Shown: positions 24,580 through 33,049, counted from the first letter of the stretch. The stretch is DNA of 64,000 nucleotides from SIG607 sp045592625 (GCA_045592625.1 JAZNVC010000004.1:186001-250000), one strand, 5' to 3'. The notes: generated by a model from the letters alone, not told the origin. A program made the numbers and translations.

Positions 24580-25353
24580 ATGGAGAATAAATTTTTAGGC
24601 ATTTTAAATAAAGAATTAAAAATCGGCATTAACACTGTCATACTTGAAGAGACCTCTTCTTCTAACGATTACTGCAAAAATCTTGCCAAACTCACCAACG
24701 AGGACACACTGGTTATTGCCCTGTCGCAAACTAACGGAAAAGGACGGCTATCAAGAAGCTTTTTTTCACCAAAGGATAGCGGGATTTATTTAAGTTTTTT
24801 GTTGCATCCAAACCTTACCGCCAATGAGTGCACCAAAATAACCACTGCTGCCGCAGTAGCCGCCGCAGAGAGTATTGATTTCATTTCAGGCAAAAAAACA
24901 TACATAAAATGGGTAAACGATATTTATCTTGACGGAAAAAAGGTTGCGGGAATTCTAACCGAAGCAGGACTTTCGGGAAGTCAAAGCAAGGTAGAGTATG
25001 CCGTAATGGGAATAGGTGTAAACCTTTTTAATCCTATAGGAGATTACCCCGACGATATAAAAGATAAAGCGGGAAGCGTTTTCGGACAGCTTTTGCCTTC
25101 AGCCCAAATTGTGTTAAAATTCATTAAGGAATTTACCAAGCGTTTTTTGGATATATATGCTATTCTCCCCGACACTTTATATATGGAAAACTATAAGAGC
25201 CGTTCAATGTTAATCGGAAAAAATGTTTCGTTTTTTAAGGACAAAGAAAAATATACAGGCTACGTACTGGGCATAGATAACGATGCAGGGCTGATACTTG
25301 CAACCGATAAAGGCAGTTTAACACTAAAAGCAGGAGAAGTAAGTTTAGGATAA
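24580..25353 (+). CDS. birA: Biotin--[acetyl-CoA-carboxylase] ligase without DNA-binding domain
   Basis: 257-residue enzyme that activates biotin as biotinyl-AMP and attaches it to a Lys of biotin-dependent carboxylases. It has the substrate-capping TSSSNDYCK, the biotinyl-AMP loop NGKGRLSRSFFSPKDSG, KWVNDIYLDGKKVAGILTE, and the C-terminal SH3-like domain. It lacks the N-terminal helix-turn-helix of bifunctional BirA, so it should not act as a repressor. Single gene, with AAAGGAAGG ahead of the start and a bidirectional terminator after it. Confidence 0.93.
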   Translation: MENKFLGILNKELKIGINTVILEETSSSNDYCKNLAKLTNEDTLVIALSQTNGKGRLSRSFFSPKDSGIYLSFLLHPNLTANECTKITTAAAVAAAESIDFISGKKTYIKWVNDIYLDGKKVAGILTEAGLSGSQSKVEYAVMGIGVNLFNPIGDYPDDIKDKAGSVFGQLLPSAQIVLKFIKEFTKRFLDIYAILPDTLYMENYKSRSMLIGKNVSFFKDKEKYTGYVLGIDNDAGLILATDKGSLTLKAGEVSLG

Positions 25354-25357
25354 AAAA

Positions 25358-25383
25358 ATGTGCAGAAAGAAATTTCTGCACAT
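25358..25383. terminator. Bidirectional terminator between birA and rnhA
   Basis: ATGTGCAGAAA / TTTCTGCACAT stem with GAAA loop, A tract before and T tract after. Confidence 0.9.
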
Positions 25384-25389
25384 TTTTTA

Positions 25390-25830
25390 TTACTTAGCGA
25401 TTGATTTATAAAAAGCAACGGCAAGTGCATCACAGCGTTCATTTTCTTCATGTCCGTTATGACCCTTTACCCAATTTATAGTAATGTCGTGCTTTTTGAA
25501 AAGTTCAAGAATTTCTTCCCATAAATCTACATTTAAGGCGGGTTTTTTATCGGCTTTTCGCCAACCGTTTTTCTTCCACGACTCTGCCCAACCCAGCCCA
25601 ATTCCGTCGGAAAGATATTTAGAATCAGTAGTAAGTACCACTTTACACGGTTCCTTTAAAGCACGAAGCGCCATTATAGCGGCGGTAAGTTCCATTCGGT
25701 TATTGGTGGTTTCCATTTCTCCGCCTGAAAGTTCCTTTTCATTTTGGCCGTATCTTAGTATTGCACCCCAACCGCCTGGTCCGGGATTTCCCGAACAAGC
25801 GCCATCGGTAAAAATTTCAACAGTTTTCAT
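25390..25830 (-). CDS. rnhA: Ribonuclease HI
   Basis: 146-residue nuclease cutting the RNA strand of RNA-DNA hybrids, in the cytosol. The catalytic acidic set is visible: Asp in IFTDGACSGNPGPGG, Glu in NNRMELTAAI, Asp in LTTDSKYLSDG, and the C-terminal RCDALA with the fourth acid, plus WVKGHNGHEENE. It starts five bases after the lexA stop and is cotranscribed with lexA, so it may be part of the damage response. Confidence 0.95.
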   Translation of the reverse strand: MKTVEIFTDGACSGNPGPGGWGAILRYGQNEKELSGGEMETTNNRMELTAAIMALRALKEPCKVVLTTDSKYLSDGIGLGWAESWKKNGWRKADKKPALNVDLWEEILELFKKHDITINWVKGHNGHEENERCDALAVAFYKSIAK

Positions 25831-25834
25831 AGCA

Positions 25835-26422
25835 TTAATATTTCCTATAACTTCCTATAACCTTGCCCAGAACCGAAGGATTTTGGGGATAAATAGGGTC
25901 GAAATCGGGATTCTCAGGCATAAAAATAACCTTGCCGTCCTTTTGAAGCAGTCTTTTTACGGTAGCCTCGTCCCCGTCCATTCCTATTACGATATCTCCG
26001 CTTCTATAGGCGGCATTTTTATCGGCAACAACTATATCTCCGTCGAGAATTCCTGCATCCCTCATTGAAAGACCTACAACACGCAATGCAAAAAGTCCGT
26101 CTGATTCATTAGCAGGATAAGGGATATAATCCTCTATCTGTTCAACCGCCAAAATAGGCTGACCTGCAGTTACTCTGCCCACAAGAGGAACCCTTGCGGC
26201 AGATACGCTGTCGGCAATTCTTATGGCACGTGAAGAATGACTGTCCCGTACAATATATCCGTTTTGCTCCAGTGCATCAAGTACAGCATGAACGGTTGAA
26301 GTGGATTTAATCTGACAGGCTTTACATATTTCCCTGACAGTTGGAGGAAGACCGCCTGACATACTGGAAATAAGATAGCGGTAAACCTTTTCCTGTCTTT
26401 CGTTAAGTTTAGCCTTTGCCAT
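25835..26422 (-). CDS. lexA: LexA repressor
   Basis: 195-residue SOS repressor and autoprotease. The winged helix at the N-terminus includes PPTVREICKACQIKSTSTVHAVL; the cleavage site is the AG in GRVTAGQP; the catalytic Ser is in VVGLSMRDAGI and the Lys in DEATVKRLL. It has the usual family length. rnhA follows in the same operon and overlapping terminator signals are absent, so they share a transcript. A weak SOS-box-like sequence lies just upstream (see rejected items). Confidence 0.96.
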   Translation of the reverse strand: MAKAKLNERQEKVYRYLISSMSGGLPPTVREICKACQIKSTSTVHAVLDALEQNGYIVRDSHSSRAIRIADSVSAARVPLVGRVTAGQPILAVEQIEDYIPYPANESDGLFALRVVGLSMRDAGILDGDIVVADKNAAYRSGDIVIGMDGDEATVKRLLQKDGKVIFMPENPDFDPIYPQNPSVLGKVIGSYRKY

Positions 26423-26441
26423 AGTTTTCCCTCCCGAACAT

Positions 26442-26837
26442 TTATTCTATTTTTATATTATCACATTTCCTTTTGAGTTTCAAGAGTAAAACTTTAATAA
26501 TTTCACCTATTCCCATAATTATAAGAATAACCGCAAATATTTTTCCTAAAAACTCGCCGCCTAAAACCCTTGTGAGCAGATATCCTATAATAGCACCCAC
26601 AACACCGAAAGCCGCTATAGGAACCACCGTTTTAAGTTCTATAAGCCCTTTTTTGAAATAAATAATTACCGCAATAACTCCTATGGGAATAAAGAAAAGC
26701 AGATTTATTCCCTGGCTTAAAAGTTGCGGTGTCTTTTCAAATACCCTTAAATATATAAGCAGCACAGCCCCTCCGCCAAGTCCCAAGCCGCCTATTATTC
26801 CCGAAAGAAAACCCGCAATAAATTTTATAAACAACAT
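26442..26837 (-). CDS. TauE/SafE-family membrane protein, second half-size subunit
   Basis: 131 residues with about four helices, opening FIAGFLSGIIGGLGLGGGAV, the glycine-rich TauE/SafE signature. Full-length family members have two such repeats in one chain of about 250 residues, so this is half of a transporter. It begins inside the stop of the upstream half (TAATG), hence the two are coupled and probably form a heterodimer exporting small anions such as sulfite or organosulfonates. The substrate is not shown by sequence. Confidence 0.85.
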   Translation of the reverse strand: MLFIKFIAGFLSGIIGGLGLGGGAVLLIYLRVFEKTPQLLSQGINLLFFIPIGVIAVIIYFKKGLIELKTVVPIAAFGVVGAIIGYLLTRVLGGEFLGKIFAVILIIMGIGEIIKVLLLKLKRKCDNIKIE

Positions 26838-27193
26838 TATTTAATCAGCATCCTTATTCCTGCCCAAACCATAAATCCGCCGAAAACGGCACGTAAAAGC
26901 ACGGGGGAAATTTTTTTAAGTAAATAGGTAGCCAAAATTGAGCCCACCATACCAAAAGGCATAAAAATCAGGGCATCCTTTAAGTTCACATACCCTCTTA
27001 TCATATAAACCGATGCACTGAAAAGTGTTATAGGCAAAATTACCGCTACGGCATTTGCATGTGCCTTTTTGGTGTCCAAACCGCATTTTTTAAGCAGAGG
27101 CACCGCTATCATACCGCCCCCTGCTCCTAAAAGGCCGTTAACAAAACCAACAAGTATCCCAAAACAAAAATATCTGTATTTTTTATTTTTCAT
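26837..27193 (-). CDS. TauE/SafE-family membrane protein, first half-size subunit
   Basis: About 118 residues with four helices; the opening FGILVGFVNGLLGAGGGMIAV matches the TauE/SafE repeat. ATG at 27193 is preferred over an upstream extension because AGAGGGG lies just ahead. It shares one base with the start of the second half (26442-26837). Nothing else is in this transcription unit, which begins after the terminator at 27226-27262. Confidence 0.85.
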   Translation of the reverse strand: MKNKKYRYFCFGILVGFVNGLLGAGGGMIAVPLLKKCGLDTKKAHANAVAVILPITLFSASVYMIRGYVNLKDALIFMPFGMVGSILATYLLKKISPVLLRAVFGGFMVWAGIRMLIK

Positions 27194-27225
27194 TTTTTCA
27201 CCCCTCTTAGTGTTCCCAAAAGCCA

Positions 27226-27262
27226 ATAAAAAACGGAGAAAACTCATTAAAAGTTTTCTCCG
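27226..27262 (-). terminator. Terminator of the NUDIX-RING-zinc ribbon operon
   Basis: Minus-strand stem CGGAGAAAACT / AGTTTTCTCCG followed by TTTTTTATT. Confidence 0.9.
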
Positions 27263-27267
27263 CTTTT

Positions 27268-27651
27268 TTACATATTGTTTTGTTTTTGAAAGTCGTACTG
27301 TATGGCCGCCTTTTGTGCAGGTGTTACATATACAGTCTGCATTGTTTTTATCTCGGGATTTGTGGGTTCGGGCAGTAGCATTTTAACAGGCACAAGAGAG
27401 GCGTACCCTTCAGTGTATGGGCTGCGATTAACTGTAGACCCAGCCTCCGAAATGTTTTCATAAGGATTTTTTGCATATGAATAGGGCTGAGTAAAAGCAG
27501 GCACAGGTGCAGCCTCGAAATTCAAGGCTTCATCACACACAGCCTCTTGTTCGTTTTTTTGCGGCAGGACGGTCTCTAACATAGCACCGCAATTTTTACA
27601 GTAAACGAACTGGTCTTCATTTTCTGTTTTACACACTTTACATATTTTCAT
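27268..27651 (-). CDS. Zinc-ribbon protein with long low-complexity tail
   Basis: About 127 residues. An N-terminal zinc ribbon (CKVCKTENEDQFVYCKNCG, four Cys in CxxC pairs) is followed by roughly 100 residues that look disordered and rich in Pro, Ala, Glu and Tyr; no membrane segment. ATG at 27651 is chosen since AAGAGG sits eight bases upstream. It follows the RING/DUF2628 gene by 12 bases and may act with it. Function unknown. Confidence 0.75.
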   Translation of the reverse strand: MKICKVCKTENEDQFVYCKNCGAMLETVLPQKNEQEAVCDEALNFEAAPVPAFTQPYSYAKNPYENISEAGSTVNRSPYTEGYASLVPVKMLLPEPTNPEIKTMQTVYVTPAQKAAIQYDFQKQNNM

Positions 27652-27663
27652 TATTGACACCTC

Positions 27664-28593
27664 TTAAATAAAGGAAAAAATTATTGACGGAATAAAGGAA
27701 ACCGCCATATAGGCTATAACAAATGCAAAAGGATTGATTCCGCCTTTTTTTCTTATAAGCCTTACTTTTTGTTCTTTATCTTCAGCCGTCTCTTTTATTT
27801 CCTTTAAAGTTTTTATGGTGTGCTTATAATACAGCTTATTAGCAAACAAAGCACTTAAAAGTCTTACCGATACAGTCAGCAAAGCCCCCGCAGCACCAAG
27901 TAAAAAGTTCATCCATAAAGCCTTATCGTTACTGTTAATCAGTGCCATGGCTAAATCGTAATAGGTTTTTATACTGGAGTCTGCCATAAGCTGACCGATA
28001 GAACTGTTAAGAGGGGCTAAAAGTATATTTGCAGCAATTTCAACAGCACCCGATATCAGTGCGTAAAAATACATCTTCCGCATAGCAAAACTTGCCGAGG
28101 GAAAAAGAAGATGCCAAAAACTGAACCAAACATTGCCTGACTTTTTAAATTCCTTAAACTTTGGAATGAAACGGTTCGGGGAAACCATTACGAAATCTTT
28201 AGCTTCCTCTGCAGTAATTCCCTCTCCCAAATCTTCGTTTGGTTTAACTCCGCCCAAAATGTCGATTTTAAAAGCAAAAGGCATCGCCTTATTTACGGGA
28301 GCACCGCATTGATTACAAAAACTGTTTCCTTTAGGGAAACGATTATGGCAGGAGGGACACTCTTGTGTTTGCTCCTGTTCTTGCGTTTTATCCTCTTTTG
28401 CTTCATTTAGTGCTCTTACCCTGTCGTATTGCATATCACTGCCGTGGAATTCTTCCATTCCGCAGTGCCCTGCATTTATAAAGCACTCTCTATGGTGAGG
28501 TGCGGCACACACGGGGCATACTGCAACTTCATCTTCATCAAACAAATATGCTTTGCAAATAGGACAGGTCTGTCCTTTAACCGAAAAACTCAT
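27664..28593 (-). CDS. Prokaryotic RING-finger / zinc-ribbon / DUF2628 membrane protein
   Basis: 309 residues. The N-terminus (about 9-45) has the eight-ligand RING-like pattern of Cys and His: CPIC, CPVC, HHREC and CGMEEFHG. A second zinc ribbon (about 78-98) shows CPSC and CNQC. After a linker come three to four membrane helices in a DUF2628-like region (WHLLFPSASFAMRKMYFYAL). It overlaps the NUDIX gene by 17 bases. The RING-like part is of the Prok-RING kind known from Firmicutes; no ubiquitin-like or E2 gene is nearby, so ligase activity is not implied. Confidence 0.75.
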   Translation of the reverse strand: MSFSVKGQTCPICKAYLFDEDEVAVCPVCAAPHHRECFINAGHCGMEEFHGSDMQYDRVRALNEAKEDKTQEQEQTQECPSCHNRFPKGNSFCNQCGAPVNKAMPFAFKIDILGGVKPNEDLGEGITAEEAKDFVMVSPNRFIPKFKEFKKSGNVWFSFWHLLFPSASFAMRKMYFYALISGAVEIAANILLAPLNSSIGQLMADSSIKTYYDLAMALINSNDKALWMNFLLGAAGALLTVSVRLLSALFANKLYYKHTIKTLKEIKETAEDKEQKVRLIRKKGGINPFAFVIAYMAVSFIPSIIFSFI

Positions 28594-29098
28594 TTCTATA
28601 ATCCTTTGCGTACTTAAAAATCATTTCAAAATATTCTTTTCCATAGTTGTGAAAGAGTCTGTCTTCCACCATTTTTTTAAGGGTTTCTTCACTTACCCAT
28701 CTTGCTTCTGCAACCTCGCTGCTCTGCAAATTTAAAGAAGATACGTCGGCATCACTTGTAGTAAACCATATATCAACAAAAGAATTTCTTTTCTTTATGC
28801 GTCCCATTTTTTTGCACAGACGCTGTTTACAACTAATTCCCAGCTCCTCTAAAAGCTCACGCTGTGCGGCACAGTAAGATGTTTCTCCCGAAATAGCAGC
28901 ACCGCCTGTAGCAGCCCACTCGCCCGGCATAAGTTTTTTGTCATCGCTTCTGCGTTGAATTAAAAGCTTCCCATCCTTTGATACAACCCATATATGCACC
29001 ACAAGATGATATTCACCGGGGCGCATAAAGTATTTACCGCGTACAGCCGTTTTGCCGGTAACTTCACCGGAGGAATTTAAAATATCCCATTTTTCCAT
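28577..29098 (-). CDS. NUDIX hydrolase
   Basis: 173 residues with the NUDIX box from GGAAISGETSYCAAQREL to LEELGI, containing the metal-binding REL.EE. The opening EKWDILNSSGEVTGKTAVRG and HLVVHIWVV resemble the isopentenyl-diphosphate isomerase-like/YfcD NUDIX branch. Substrate is unknown; nucleoside or prenyl diphosphates are both possible. It is the first gene of a three-gene operon with the RING and zinc-ribbon proteins, behind a good promoter (29175-29203). Confidence 0.88.
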   Translation of the reverse strand: MEKWDILNSSGEVTGKTAVRGKYFMRPGEYHLVVHIWVVSKDGKLLIQRRSDDKKLMPGEWAATGGAAISGETSYCAAQRELLEELGISCKQRLCKKMGRIKKRNSFVDIWFTTSDADVSSLNLQSSEVAEARWVSEETLKKMVEDRLFHNYGKEYFEMIFKYAKDYRNEFFG

Positions 29099-29174
29099 TT
29101 TCGGCTTTTCCTTTTCTTGTTTTTTTCTTCGATTTTTAGTCTATTTTTCGTTTTTTTCAAAAATCCATAGAGTT

Positions 29175-29203
29175 ATTATATCAAGAAACCCTTTATTATT
29201 CAA
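29175..29203 (-). promoter_or_regulatory. Predicted promoter of the NUDIX operon
   Basis: Minus-strand TTGAAT (29198-29203), 17 bases, TATAAT (29175-29180). Confidence 0.65.
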
Positions 29204-29241
29204 CCTTTTATATTATGTTTTTACTTTTTATTAAAATTTTC

Positions 29242-29270
29242 TTGTAAAAAAACAATTTATAGTATATAAT
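29242..29270 (+). promoter_or_regulatory. Promoter of the SRP RNA gene
   Basis: TTGTAA (29242-29247), 17 bases, TATAAT (29265-29270), seven to nine bases before the predicted RNA 5' end. Confidence 0.75.
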
Positions 29271-29278
29271 ATATGCAG

Positions 29279-29413
29279 TGTATTCGGGTGTGCGAATGGA
29301 CGGGTCCTGTGCGACGGGATGCCATGAACCATGTCAGGCGGGGAACCGAGCAGCATTAAGTGGATTTTTCCGTGCGCCGCAGTAAATCGGTTCATTCGTA
29401 CACCCGAATACAT
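29279..29413 (+). ncRNA. ffs: Signal recognition particle RNA (small bacterial type)
   Basis: About 135 bases fold into one long rod whose ends pair (TGTATTCGGGTG with CACCCGAATACA). The apical domain has the Ffh-binding signature: ACCATGTCAGG on the 5' side of the tip, a GGGGAACC tip region, and GAGCAGCATTAAG on the 3' side. The RNA works with Ffh in cotranslational targeting. Position directly before dnaX is the same as for scr in Bacillus. The terminal stem plus ATTTTTT can also end transcription. No protein is coded here although short frames exist. Confidence 0.93.
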
Positions 29414-29437
29414 TTTTTAAGAAAGGAAGGCTTATTT

Positions 29438-31021
29438 ATGGCATATCAGGCTTTATATCGAAAATACCGCCCTATGTCTTTTAACGACGTAGTGGGACAA
29501 GACCATATTACCGAAACCCTTAAAAATCAGCTTAGTTTGGGTAAAATTTTTCACGCCTATCTTTTCACGGGAACACGCGGAACAGGTAAAACCACCTGTG
29601 CAAAAATCCTTGCCCGTACCGTTAACTGCCTTTCTAACGAAAACGGAAATCCCTGCGGTAAATGTGCCGCCTGTAAACTTAATGAGGCAGGTGAAAATAC
29701 CGATATTGCCGAAATTGATGCCGCTTCCAACAACGGTGTTGATAATATCAGAGAGCTTCGCGACCAAATAAACTTTGCCCCTGCTTCCTCTAAATTCAGG
29801 GTTTATATTATCGACGAGGTACATATGCTTACCGAGTCGGCTTTTAACGCTCTGCTTAAAACTCTGGAAGAGCCTCCCGCACATATAGTATTTATACTTG
29901 CTACCACCGAAGTTCATAAACTCCCCGCAACCATTCTTTCCCGTTGTCAGCGTTTTGATTTTCACAGAATCGAAAGTTCGGTTATAGAACAGCGTTTAAA
30001 ATTCGTTGCCGAAAAAGAAGGTCTTACCTTAACCAACGGCGGTGCAAATCTTATTGCTGCCGCAGCAGACGGCGGTATGCGCGATGCATTAAGCCTTTTA
30101 GATATTTGCGTATCAAGCGGAAATGTTATTGACGAACAGGTTGTATCAACTGCCTGCGGTATGGCAGGAAAAGAATATCTTATTAAACTTGCCGATGCAG
30201 TAAACAAGCTGGACGTATCAACTGCACTTACGCTTCTCGACAGCCTTTATACCGCTTCGGTAGATATGTTAAGACTTCTTAATGAACTTACCTCTCATTA
30301 CCGCGACCTTATGATAGTAAAAACAGTAAAGGGAGACAAAAAGCCCATAATTTGTTCTGCTTCTCATCTTGAAGCCCTTAATGCTCAGGCAGAAAAATAT
30401 TCTCTTAAGGATATTATGCGCATTCTTCGGACATTAAAAGAAATCTTCCCCTCCATGCAGACAGGAGACAGAAGACTTCAAATGGAAATGGCACTTATCC
30501 GTCTTTGCTCAAAGGACGACAGTTTAGCCGATGAAGACGACCTTTTAAGAAGAATATCTGCCCTTGAAGAAGCATTAAGCGGCGGTGCTGTTATTAAAAC
30601 GACAGAAAATAACGTTGCCGTTAAAGAAACTGCACCCACTCCTGCCAAAAACAGCAAAAAAGAAGAGCCAACAGCCCAGCAGGTTACAAAAACAAAGGTT
30701 GCAAACGGCGAACTTGACTGTTGGCACGACCTACTTGAAACAGTTTACGAGCTTTGCCCTCCCGCTATGGGTGTGCTTAACGGTTCAAAAGCATATATTG
30801 AAAACGGATTTTTACTTATTGATGCTCCTAACCCGATGTTCCGTTCAATGATAAACAGCAACGAAATTATGAGGGAATCTATTAAGAAAGCTGCCTTAAA
30901 ACATCTTGGTAAAGCCTTTAGATTGGGGCCCTACAAAAAAACCGAAACCGCTCCTCAGGAAAATGATATGTTGGCGGTTATTGCAAATAAATTAAAAGAA
31001 ATCGAACAGGATGGTAACTAA
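29438..31021 (+). CDS. dnaX: DNA polymerase III subunits gamma/tau
   Basis: Clamp-loader ATPase, 528 residues. N-terminal AAA+ domain has Walker A GTRGTGKTTCAK, a zinc module (CLSNENGNPCGKCAAC), Walker B YIIDEVHML and sensor 1 ATTEVHKLP with the SRC motif ILSRCQRFDF. A collar domain and a variable tau-type tail follow. ATG at 29438 has GAAAGGAAGG ahead; the longer frame from 29360 runs through the SRP RNA and is rejected. First coding gene of dnaX-ybaB-recR-ynzC. Confidence 0.96.
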   Translation: MAYQALYRKYRPMSFNDVVGQDHITETLKNQLSLGKIFHAYLFTGTRGTGKTTCAKILARTVNCLSNENGNPCGKCAACKLNEAGENTDIAEIDAASNNGVDNIRELRDQINFAPASSKFRVYIIDEVHMLTESAFNALLKTLEEPPAHIVFILATTEVHKLPATILSRCQRFDFHRIESSVIEQRLKFVAEKEGLTLTNGGANLIAAAADGGMRDALSLLDICVSSGNVIDEQVVSTACGMAGKEYLIKLADAVNKLDVSTALTLLDSLYTASVDMLRLLNELTSHYRDLMIVKTVKGDKKPIICSASHLEALNAQAEKYSLKDIMRILRTLKEIFPSMQTGDRRLQMEMALIRLCSKDDSLADEDDLLRRISALEEALSGGAVIKTTENNVAVKETAPTPAKNSKKEEPTAQQVTKTKVANGELDCWHDLLETVYELCPPAMGVLNGSKAYIENGFLLIDAPNPMFRSMINSNEIMRESIKKAALKHLGKAFRLGPYKKTETAPQENDMLAVIANKLKEIEQDGN

Positions 31022-31022
31022 T

Positions 31023-31364
31023 ATGAAAGTAAGAATTCCTAACTCCGGCGGACCGGGTAATATGAACGCTATGCTCAAGCAGGCTCAAAAAATGCAGGAG
31101 GATATGGCAAATCTTCAGGCAGATTTGGAACAGAGAGAATATAGCGGTACTGCCGGCGGCGGTGCTGTAAACGTTACTGTTGACGGCAAACATAACATAA
31201 CAAAATTAACCATAGACCCCGAAATTATAGACCCCGATGATGCAGAAATGCTTGAAGACCTTATTACCGTTGCGGTAAATGCCGCCATAAACCAAGCCGC
31301 ATCCACAGCCGAAGCCGAAATGGGCGCAATTACCGGCGGACTCAATATTCCGGGAATGTTTTAA
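31023..31364 (+). CDS. YbaB/EbfC-family nucleoid-associated protein
   Basis: About 113 residues with GNMNAMLKQAQKMQEDMANLQ, the coiled helix and beta pattern of the YbaB DNA-binding dimer, and the Gly-rich GTAGGGAVNV turn. The start at ATG 31023 has AGGATGG at proper distance; an ATG at 31011 would leave no ribosome site. It lies one base after dnaX and five before recR, the classic dnaX-ybaB-recR arrangement. Confidence 0.93.
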   Translation: MKVRIPNSGGPGNMNAMLKQAQKMQEDMANLQADLEQREYSGTAGGGAVNVTVDGKHNITKLTIDPEIIDPDDAEMLEDLITVAVNAAINQAASTAEAEMGAITGGLNIPGMF

Positions 31365-31369
31365 AAGCT

Positions 31370-31969
31370 ATGGCATATACTATTACTTCCCTTACCGACC
31401 TTGTTGCACAGTTTGAAAAGCTGCCCGGTATTGGTAAAAAAACCGCCCAGCGTCTCGCTTTTCATATATTGGCTCAACCACCTGAACGTGCTCAAAAATT
31501 TGCCAGTGCACTTATTACCGCAAGAGAAAAAATAGGTTTTTGCTCCTGCTGTCAGGCACTTGCCGATACTGCGGTTTGTCCCGTTTGTGCCGACAGTCAG
31601 CGAGACCATTCTACAATATGTGTAGTCGAGGACCCCAAAGACGTTCTTGCCTTTGAAAAAACAAGAGAGTACCGAGGTCTTTACCACGTGCTTCACGGTG
31701 CCTTATCTCCTCTTGACGGCATAGGTCCCGAACAACTAAAAATAAAAGAACTTATGGCAAGGCTTAGTAATACCGAAGTAAAGGAGCTTATTATGGCAAC
31801 AAATCTTACGGTTGAAGGCGAAGCCACCGCAAGTTATATATCCCGTCTTGCAAAACCGCTGGGTATAAAGGTCACCCGTCTTGCTTACGGAATTCCCGTA
31901 GGCGGCGACCTTGAATATGCAGACGAAAAAACTCTGACGAGAGCCTTGGAAGGAAGAAACGAAATATAA
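31370..31969 (+). CDS. recR: Recombination protein RecR
   Basis: 199-residue recombination mediator acting with RecO/RecF on single-stranded gaps. It shows the helix-hairpin-helix LPGIGKKTAQRLAFH, the four-Cys zinc finger CSCCQALADTAVCPVC, and the Toprim domain with VVEDPKDVLAFE and ATNLTVEGEATASYI. Its stop shares a base with the next gene start. Confidence 0.96.
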   Translation: MAYTITSLTDLVAQFEKLPGIGKKTAQRLAFHILAQPPERAQKFASALITAREKIGFCSCCQALADTAVCPVCADSQRDHSTICVVEDPKDVLAFEKTREYRGLYHVLHGALSPLDGIGPEQLKIKELMARLSNTEVKELIMATNLTVEGEATASYISRLAKPLGIKVTRLAYGIPVGGDLEYADEKTLTRALEGRNEI

Positions 31970-32175
31970 TGGAACAAAGTAAAATTGACCGTATAAATTT
32001 TCTTGCCCGTAAAAGTAAGTCGGAAGGGCTTACCGAAGAAGAAAAGGCTGAACAGGCTGTACTTAGAAGAGAATATATAGAATCTTATAAAAGAAGTCTT
32101 GAAATTCAGCTTAGTAACACTTCAATTCTCTATCCCGACGGTACAAAGAAAAAAGTAACAAAGATAAAAGATTAA
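31969..32175 (+). CDS. DUF896 family protein (YnzC-like)
   Basis: 68 residues, matching the small UPF0291/YnzC family: KIDRINFLARKSKSEGLT, EEEKAEQAVLRREYIESY, then a basic tail. In Bacillus subtilis a relative is in an SOS-controlled operon; the molecular role is unknown. Its ATG overlaps the recR stop by one base, so it is translationally coupled to recR. Confidence 0.9.
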   Translation: MEQSKIDRINFLARKSKSEGLTEEEKAEQAVLRREYIESYKRSLEIQLSNTSILYPDGTKKKVTKIKD

Positions 32176-32204
32176 AAAAAGTGTCTTCACTGAAGACACT
32201 TTTT
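32176..32204. terminator. Bidirectional terminator between ynzC-type gene and nadE
   Basis: AAAAAGTGTCTTC / GAAGACACTTTTT stem with a three-base loop; overlaps the nadE stop region. Confidence 0.88.
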
Positions 32205-32935
32205 TATATTTCAGGATTAAATGACGGCATAAGCTGAAGCTTAAAGAGATTTTCTTTATGCTTTTTGTCTATTATTTCTTTTTTGCTTTTGTCTGCTATT
32301 TCACCCGTACGGATATATTTATCCAGTTCGGCATAGGTAAAGCCTAAGTTCTCTTCATCGGTTTTCCCGCAAAGCCCGTCTATAGGAACCTTGTCAACAA
32401 GAACATCGGGCAGTCCCAAAACTCTGCCAATTTCCTTTACCTCGGTAACAGTAAGATTACACATAGGAGAAAAATCACCTGCCGCATCGCCGTAGCGTGT
32501 GGAATATCCCACCCAATCCTCCGAAAGATTACAGGTATTGACAACTCTGCCGTTAAGGGACTGGCTTACGGCATAAAGGGCTGTCATACGAATGCGGGGA
32601 GAAATATTTATTTTTGTCTGCTCACTAACCTCTATTTTCGAAGATATTTCATTCATAAGTGCATCAAAGGTATCTTTAATATTTATTTCAATTTGTTTTA
32701 TGCCTAAATGTTTACACAAAAGATACGCCATATCAATATCAAACTGCTTACCCTTTGGCATAAGTACGCCTATAACCCTGTCTTTACCTAAAGCCTCCAC
32801 ACAAAGAGCGCCGGCAACAGAACTATCCTTTCCGCCCGAAATACCTATTACGGCATTGCAGTCCTTACCGTTTTCCTCAAAAAAATCCTTTATCCATTTA
32901 ACACATTGGTCTTTTACCTTTAAAGCATCAAACAT
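32204..32935 (-). CDS. nadE: NAD+ synthase, ammonia-dependent
   Basis: 243 residues. Converts nicotinate adenine dinucleotide to NAD with ATP. The PP-loop is GISGGKDSSVAGAL; later motifs are NTCNLSEDWVGYSTRYGDAAGD and PIDGLCGKTDEENLGFTYAELD. There is no N-terminal glutaminase domain, so it uses free ammonia. GAAGGTG precedes the ATG. Single gene ending in a bidirectional terminator. Confidence 0.94.
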   Translation of the reverse strand: MFDALKVKDQCVKWIKDFFEENGKDCNAVIGISGGKDSSVAGALCVEALGKDRVIGVLMPKGKQFDIDMAYLLCKHLGIKQIEINIKDTFDALMNEISSKIEVSEQTKINISPRIRMTALYAVSQSLNGRVVNTCNLSEDWVGYSTRYGDAAGDFSPMCNLTVTEVKEIGRVLGLPDVLVDKVPIDGLCGKTDEENLGFTYAELDKYIRTGEIADKSKKEIIDKKHKENLFKLQLMPSFNPEI

Positions 32936-33020
32936 AATTTACACCTTCTTTAACTATTATTTTTATTATATCATAAAGTTAATTTTATTTCACCTGTTTT
33001 TTTTGAAGATGTATTTTTCC

Positions 33021-33049
33021 TTGTAAACACACCTGTTTTGTGATAAAAT
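33021..33049 (+). promoter_or_regulatory. Predicted promoter of the acyltransferase-fusion gene
   Basis: TTGTAA (33021-33026), 17 bases, TAAAAT (33044-33049). Confidence 0.55.

Noticed and set aside
26435..26447. SOS box before lexA (CGAACATTTATTC)
   Set aside because: It has one good half, but the second half deviates from the CGAAC-N4-GTTCG consensus at several positions, so it is too weak to annotate.
29231..29437. Reading frames through the SRP RNA, including an N-terminal extension of dnaX from 29360
   Set aside because: The RNA structure and promoter explain the sequence, and ATG 29438 has the ribosome site.
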